DNA of 64,000 bases, from assembly GCF_016907295.1 (NCBI RefSeq), contig NZ_JAFBBR010000001.1, forward strand, positions 930,001 to 994,000, given 5' to 3'. A model generated the notes under the pieces. It was not told the origin of the DNA. It did no database searches and was given only the letters and a program-made list of their open reading frames with translations. A program made the translations under genes and the position numbers. Within the stretch, counting starts at the first letter, position 1, and the number at the start of each line of letters is the position of its first letter. Origin of the DNA: Microbacterium dextranolyticum. GTDB taxonomy: Bacteria > Actinomycetota > Actinomycetes > Actinomycetales > Microbacteriaceae. Below are positions 59,550 through 64,000 of this stretch, one piece after another.

Positions 59550-61226
59550 ATGCCCACGAACGTCTACGACCCGCCCGCCCTCGAACCGGGCACCCTGCGC
59601 GTCATCCCGCTCGGCGGTCTCGCCGAGATCGGCCGCAACATGACGGTCTTCGAGTACGACGGCAAGCTGCTCATCGTCGACTGCGGCGTGCTGTTCCCCG
59701 AGGAGCACCAGCCGGGCGTCGACCTGATCCTGCCCGACTTCGAGCCGATCAAGGGGCGACTGGACGACGTCGTGGGCGTCGTGCTCACGCACGGCCACGA
59801 GGACCACATCGGCGCGGTGCCCTACCTCCTGCGCCTAAAGAACGACATCCCCCTCATCGGCTCCCAGCTGACCCTTGCGCTCGTCGAGGCGAAGCTCAAG
59901 GAGCACCGCATCCGCCCCTACACCCTGACGGTCAAGGAGGGGCAGGAGGAGGAAGTCGGACCCTTCGACCTCGAGTTCGTCGCCGTCAACCACTCCATCC
60001 CCGACGCGCTCGCCGTCGCGATCCACACGGATGCCGGCACGGTGCTCGCCACCGGTGACTTCAAGATGGACCAGCTGCCGCTCGACGGACGGATCACCGA
60101 CCTGCGCGCGTTCGCGAGTCTCGGCGAGGACGGCGTGGACCTGTTCCTGGTGGACTCGACCAACGCGGACGTGCCGGGCTTCACGCCGCTCGAGCGCGAG
60201 ATCGGGCCGGTTCTGGATCAGGTCATCGCGAAGTCGCAGCGGCGCGTGATCGTCGCGAGCTTCTCGAGCCACGTGCACCGCGTGCAGCAGGTCATCGACG
60301 CCGCCGTCGCCAACGGTCGCCGCGTCGCGTTCCTCGGGCGGTCGATGGTGCGCAACATGGGCATCGCCGCCGATCTCGGCTACCTCTCGGTGCCGGAGAA
60401 CGTGCTGATCGACTATAAGAAGGCGCAGGACCTGCCGGACGACAAGATCGTCTACATGTCCACGGGGTCGCAGGGCGAGCCGATGGCCGTGCTCTCGCGC
60501 ATGGCGAACCTCGACCACGCGATCGAGCCCGGTGCCGGCGACACCGTCATCCTGGCATCCAGCCTCATCCCGGGGAACGAGAACGCGGTCTACCGCGTGA
60601 TCGACGGCCTGACGAAGCTGGGCGCCACCGTCGTGCACAAGGGCAACGCCAAGGTGCACGTCTCGGGCCACGCGGCAGCGGGCGAGCTCCTGTACTGCTA
60701 CAACATCCTGAAGCCGCGCAACGTCATACCGGTGCACGGCGAGTACCGGCACCTGATCGCGAACGCGAAGCTGGCTCAAGACACCGGCATTCCGGCGGAG
60801 AACACGATCATCGCCGAGAACGGCACCGTCGTCGACCTCCGCGACGGCGTCGCTCAGGTGGTCGGCCAGCTCGATCTGGGGCTCGTGTACGTCGACGGCT
60901 CGACCGTGGGTGAGATCACCGACGCCGACCTGAAGGACCGCCGCATCCTCGGTGAAGAGGGCTTCATCTCGGTGATCGTCGTCGTCGATTCGGCGACCGG
61001 CCGCATCATCACCGGTCCCGAGGTGCACGCGCGCGGGTTCGCCGAGGACGACAGCGTCTTCGACGACGTGAAGCCCAAGATCGCGGCCGCTCTCACCGAG
61101 GCGGCGAAATCGGGAGTGCGCGACACCCATGCCCTCTCTCAGGTCGTGCGCCGCACGATCGGGCGCTGGGTCAACCAGCGCCTGCGCCGGCGTCCGATGA
61201 TCGTGCCGCTGGTCATCGAGGCCTGA
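59550..61226 (+). CDS. rnj: Ribonuclease J
   Basis: The 558-residue enzyme has a metallo-beta-lactamase and beta-CASP core with HGHEDHIGA (His81 onward) binding zinc. GDFKMDQLP, DSTNADVPGF and VHVSGHAAAGEL follow in order, then the C-terminal domain. It combines 5'-3' exonuclease and endonuclease activities in RNA decay. GAAGGAGG precedes ATG 59550. Confidence 0.97.
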   Translation: MPTNVYDPPALEPGTLRVIPLGGLAEIGRNMTVFEYDGKLLIVDCGVLFPEEHQPGVDLILPDFEPIKGRLDDVVGVVLTHGHEDHIGAVPYLLRLKNDIPLIGSQLTLALVEAKLKEHRIRPYTLTVKEGQEEEVGPFDLEFVAVNHSIPDALAVAIHTDAGTVLATGDFKMDQLPLDGRITDLRAFASLGEDGVDLFLVDSTNADVPGFTPLEREIGPVLDQVIAKSQRRVIVASFSSHVHRVQQVIDAAVANGRRVAFLGRSMVRNMGIAADLGYLSVPENVLIDYKKAQDLPDDKIVYMSTGSQGEPMAVLSRMANLDHAIEPGAGDTVILASSLIPGNENAVYRVIDGLTKLGATVVHKGNAKVHVSGHAAAGELLYCYNILKPRNVIPVHGEYRHLIANAKLAQDTGIPAENTIIAENGTVVDLRDGVAQVVGQLDLGLVYVDGSTVGEITDADLKDRRILGEEGFISVIVVVDSATGRIITGPEVHARGFAEDDSVFDDVKPKIAAALTEAAKSGVRDTHALSQVVRRTIGRWVNQRLRRRPMIVPLVIEA

Positions 61227-61275
61227 CCCGACATCGTGATCGGGGCGTGACACGGGGTTCGCTACGATCGGCGTC

Positions 61276-61770
61276 ATGCCCTCGAGCTTTCGCATCCGCC
61301 CCGCCGCCCAGGCGGACGGCGCGTTCCTCGGCGACATGGTCGTCGAGGCGGCGAACTGGCGGCAGGGCGGTCAGCGACCGCGACACGAGGTGATCGGGCA
61401 CCCCGAGTACCATCGCTACATCACCGGATGGATGCGACCGGGGGATGCCGGTGTCATCGCCCTCGACGCGCAGGAGCAGCCCATCGGCGCCGCGTGGTAC
61501 CGGATCCTGCCGCGCACCGATCCCGGCTTCGGGTACGTGGCCACCGGCGTCCCGGAGCTGATCGTCGGGGTCCGCCCCATCTGGCGTGCGCACGGGGTCG
61601 GCCGAGCCCTGCTGCAGCGGCTGTGCGAGATCGCCCGATCGCAGGGGCACGCGCGTATCAGCCTCTCGGTCGAACGCGGGAACTACGCCCAGACGCTTTA
61701 CCGCACCGAGGGATTCGCGGTGACCCAGGCCGGTCACGGGCGCGACACGATGGTCAAGCGGCTGCGCTGA
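61276..61770 (+). CDS. GNAT-family N-acetyltransferase
   Basis: The 164-residue protein shows FRIRPAAQADGAFL at the start, VRPIWRAHGVGRALLQRL as the acetyl-CoA loop and LSVERGNYAQTLYRTEGFAV. The substrate is unknown. TACGAT lies seven bases before the ATG, so it is probably leaderless and separate from rnj. Confidence 0.9.
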   Translation: MPSSFRIRPAAQADGAFLGDMVVEAANWRQGGQRPRHEVIGHPEYHRYITGWMRPGDAGVIALDAQEQPIGAAWYRILPRTDPGFGYVATGVPELIVGVRPIWRAHGVGRALLQRLCEIARSQGHARISLSVERGNYAQTLYRTEGFAVTQAGHGRDTMVKRLR

Positions 61771-61797
61771 GGCGTCGCGTCGCCGCGCGACGCCGTC
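61771..61797 (+). terminator. Hairpin after GNAT gene
   Basis: GGCGTCGCG (61771-61779) and CGCGACGCC (61786-61794) form a perfect 9-bp stem directly after the stop, followed by GTCTCG. Confidence 0.55.
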
Positions 61798-61875
61798 TCG
61801 GCGTACCGACGATCGCACGCGGCGAGTGCCGCGTCAATCCGGCGTTTCGTCGGTGCCCCCGCCTACCGTGGAGTA

Positions 61876-64000
61876 ATGGCACGATCCTCGAGCACGCCCA
61901 CGAACGCCCGCGCGTCCGCGAAGGGCTCCTCGTCGCGCGCCCGCAAGCCGGAGCCGACCCCCACGCGCTACGTCGACGAGGTCGACGGCCCGGCGCCGAT
62001 GGTGCGGATGTGGCTCGCTGTCGCGCATGCGACCGGGGGTATGTTCCGTGCGTTCGGGCACGAGAGCCTCGAAAAGGACCAGCGTCGCGACGGATTCCCG
62101 TTCCTGCTCGTGCTTCTCGCGATCGCCGGCGCGATCGTGGAATGGTTCCTCATCGGCACCGACGTCGGCACGACGATCAGCGCCTACACCGTGGGCCTGC
62201 TGATCGGGCGCGTCGCGTTCATCATGCCGGTGCTCCTTCTGCTCCTCGCCGGCTGGCTGTTCCGGCATCCTCCGTCCGTGCACGACAACGGACGGATCGG
62301 CATCGGGTTCGGTCTGTTCGTCCTCTCCGTCGCCGGCATCTGCCATGTGGCCGGCAACCGCCCCCAGCCGCGCGACGGTGCTCCGGGGCTGAGCCCCGCC
62401 GGTGGTCTGTTCGGGTGGATGCTCGGCGAGCCCTTGAGCTTCCTCACCCCGATCGGCGCGTATGCCGTTCTCGGCATCCTCGCGTTTCTGAGCGTCCTCA
62501 TCCTCACGAAGACCCCGCCGAACCGCATCGGACGGCGTCTCGGTGATCTGTACGCGTGGATGTTCGGTGCCGAGCGACCTGAGCCGGCACCGGCGACGGC
62601 TGCCGCGGCGACGGGGCCGACGGTGGCCTTCGACGTTGACGACGCCGACGCCGACGAGAAGGATTCCGGCACGCCGTGGTGGCGCCGGAACAAGAGCGGC
62701 CGCGAGGAGGACACGGACGGCGCGCTCGGCTCGACCGACCTGACGGCTCTCCTCGATCCGAGCTCCGACGGCGGCTTCGACCAGGCGATCGCCGCGCCGC
62801 CGATGCCGCCTCTTCCCGACGCGGCCACGGAGATCATCGACCCGGTCGTGATCGAGAACGCCCGGACGGCGGCGAAGAAGGCCGACACGGGCATCCGCGA
62901 AGACAGCGGCGAGATCATCCTCGACGACGGCATCCTGCCCGGCATCTCCGCACTCGGCGACGACCACGACGGCCGTCCGCCGCAGGCCCCCTACCGCCTT
63001 CCCGCCGTCACCGCCCTCGCGCAGGGCGACCCGCCCAAGGCGCGGTCCGAGGCCAACGACCGTGTCGTGGCCGCGATCACGGGCGTCTTCGAGCAGTTCT
63101 CGGTGGATGCCCGGGTCACCGGATTCTCCCGCGGCCCGACCGTCACACAGTACGAAATCTCGCTCGGGCCCGGAGTGAAGGTCGAGCGCATCACCGCGCT
63201 GACCAACAACATCGCGTACGCCGTGGCATCCAACGAGGTCCGCATCCTCGCGCCGATCCCCGGCAAGAGCGCGATCGGTGTCGAGATCCCCAACACCGAC
63301 CGCGAGATCGTGACGCTCGGCGACGTGCTGCGCTCGCAGGCGGCGACCTCGCAGACCCACCCCATGACGATCGGCGTTGGCAAGGATGTCGGCGGCGGCT
63401 ACGTCGTCGCGAACCTCGCCAAGATGCCTCACCTGCTGGTGGCCGGCTCCACCGGCTCGGGTAAGTCGAGCTTCGTGAACTCGATGATCACGAGCCTGCT
63501 GATGCGCGCGAAGCCGTCCGAGGTGCGGATGGTCCTCATCGACCCCAAGCGCGTCGAACTCACGAGCTACGCCGGCGTGCCGCACCTGATCACCCCCATT
63601 ATCACGAACCCCAAGAAGGCCGCCGAGGCGCTGCAGTGGGTCGTGAAGGAGATGGATATGCGCTACGACGACCTCGCGTCGTTCGGGTTCCGTCACATCG
63701 ACGACTTCAACCGCGCCGTCGTCGCGGGCGAGATCCAGCTGCCCGTCGGCAGCGAGCGCGTGCTCAAGCCGTACCCGTACCTGCTGGTCGTGGTCGACGA
63801 GCTCGCCGACCTCATGATGGTCGCCCCGCGCGACGTCGAGGACTCGATCGTCCGCATCACCCAGCTCGCCCGTGCCTCCGGCATCCACCTCGTCCTCGCG
63901 ACGCAGCGCCCCTCGGTGGACGTCGTGACGGGCCTCATCAAGGCCAACGTGCCCTCGCGCCTCGCCTTCGCCGTGACGAGCGTGACAGACTCGCGCGTCA
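61876..64000 (+). CDS. ftsK: DNA translocase FtsK, 3' end cut by window edge
   Basis: About 708 codons are visible from ATG 61876 (TACCGT six bases upstream). Residues 1-40 are basic and Ser-rich; four or so membrane helices follow (about 74-220), then an Asp/Glu-rich linker, and from about residue 375 the RecA-like motor. Walker [10 protein letters not shown] lies at about 524 and Walker [12 protein letters not shown] follows about 115 residues later. FtsK pumps chromosome ends during division. The gamma domain is outside the window. Confidence 0.95.
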   Translation, partial: MARSSSTPTNARASAKGSSSRARKPEPTPTRYVDEVDGPAPMVRMWLAVAHATGGMFRAFGHESLEKDQRRDGFPFLLVLLAIAGAIVEWFLIGTDVGTTISAYTVGLLIGRVAFIMPVLLLLLAGWLFRHPPSVHDNGRIGIGFGLFVLSVAGICHVAGNRPQPRDGAPGLSPAGGLFGWMLGEPLSFLTPIGAYAVLGILAFLSVLILTKTPPNRIGRRLGDLYAWMFGAERPEPAPATAAAATGPTVAFDVDDADADEKDSGTPWWRRNKSGREEDTDGALGSTDLTALLDPSSDGGFDQAIAAPPMPPLPDAATEIIDPVVIENARTAAKKADTGIREDSGEIILDDGILPGISALGDDHDGRPPQAPYRLPAVTALAQGDPPKARSEANDRVVAAITGVFEQFSVDARVTGFSRGPTVTQYEISLGPGVKVERITALTNNIAYAVASNEVRILAPIPGKSAIGVEIPNTDREIVTLGDVLRSQAATSQTHPMTIGVGKDVGGGYVVANLAKMPHLLVAGSTGSGKSSFVNSMITSLLMRAKPSEVRMVLIDPKRVELTSYAGVPHLITPIITNPKKAAEALQWVVKEMDMRYDDLASFGFRHIDDFNRAVVAGEIQLPVGSERVLKPYPYLLVVVDELADLMMVAPRDVEDSIVRITQLARASGIHLVLATQRPSVDVVTGLIKANVPSRLAFAVTSVTDSRV

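Overview
The window is a 64 kb piece of a high-GC actinobacterial chromosome. Protein content (SigK/RskA, Actino-pnp leader, DUF2510, CGNR zinc finger, DUF5302), pervasive GGATGCC/GGCATCC heptamers and the thyA-dfrA-dapA-rnj-ftsK order point to Microbacteriaceae, most likely Microbacterium; the species cannot be named from this sequence. Gene density is high, ATGA/GTGA 4-bp overlaps inside operons are common, and many starts lie 6-8 nt after a TAnnnT -10 hexamer, as expected for leaderless mRNAs.

Layout. 1-6.1 kb: N-terminus of an exported protein, tRNA-Thr, an MMPL transporter-nicotinamidase-DUF2510 operon and several small genes of unknown role. 6.1-9.15 kb: a small accessory islet with a HigBA toxin-antitoxin pair, a gene broken by an intact IS3-family element, a relic of a second IS3 element, and tRNA-Lys. 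9.2-13.8 kb: a fasciclin lipoprotein, a DipZ-type thiol-disulfide protein, sigma factor SigK and anti-sigma RskA, a compact version of the mycobacterial SigK regulon. 13.86-14.23 kb: an intergenic inverted-repeat array. 14.3-29.8 kb: mostly metabolic and housekeeping genes (oligopeptidase B, phosphate permease, metallophosphoesterase, MerR + aldo/keto reductase, aspartase, FAH hydrolase, TetR regulator with divergent DUF4386 gene, PrsW protease, FKBP, YceI, MFS exporter, rpsO).

29.8-46.7 kb: an accessory-looking block between rpsO and pnp, which are neighbours in many bacteria. It carries a 2-oxoglutarate dioxygenase, a flavin monooxygenase/reductase pair, a secreted GH43 arabinan-type hydrolase with a LacI-type operator, a CitA/CitB-type two-component system facing a DctA dicarboxylate carrier, a DedA-glutamine amidotransferase fusion, a glycosyltransferase-SGNH hydrolase fusion, a GH15 glucan hydrolase and a divergent glucose-6-phosphate dehydrogenase-like gene.

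46.7-64 kb: the conserved core: Actino-pnp leader and pnp, an aldo/keto reductase-fold protein lacking catalytic residues, a histidine phosphatase, dapB, a TIGR01777 epimerase/OsmC group, a DUF4395/thioredoxin pair, thyA-dfrA, a DUF559 nuclease-like gene, dapA, rnj and the first two thirds of ftsK, which runs off the end. Lysine/diaminopimelate synthesis (dapA, dapB), thymidylate/folate (thyA, dfrA) and RNA turnover (pnp, rnj) are therefore clustered here.

I did not find a clearly new multi-gene defence or mobile system. The most unusual items are two gene fusions, a pseudo-aldo/keto reductase, the intergenic repeat array, and the contiguous fasciclin/DipZ/SigK/RskA module.
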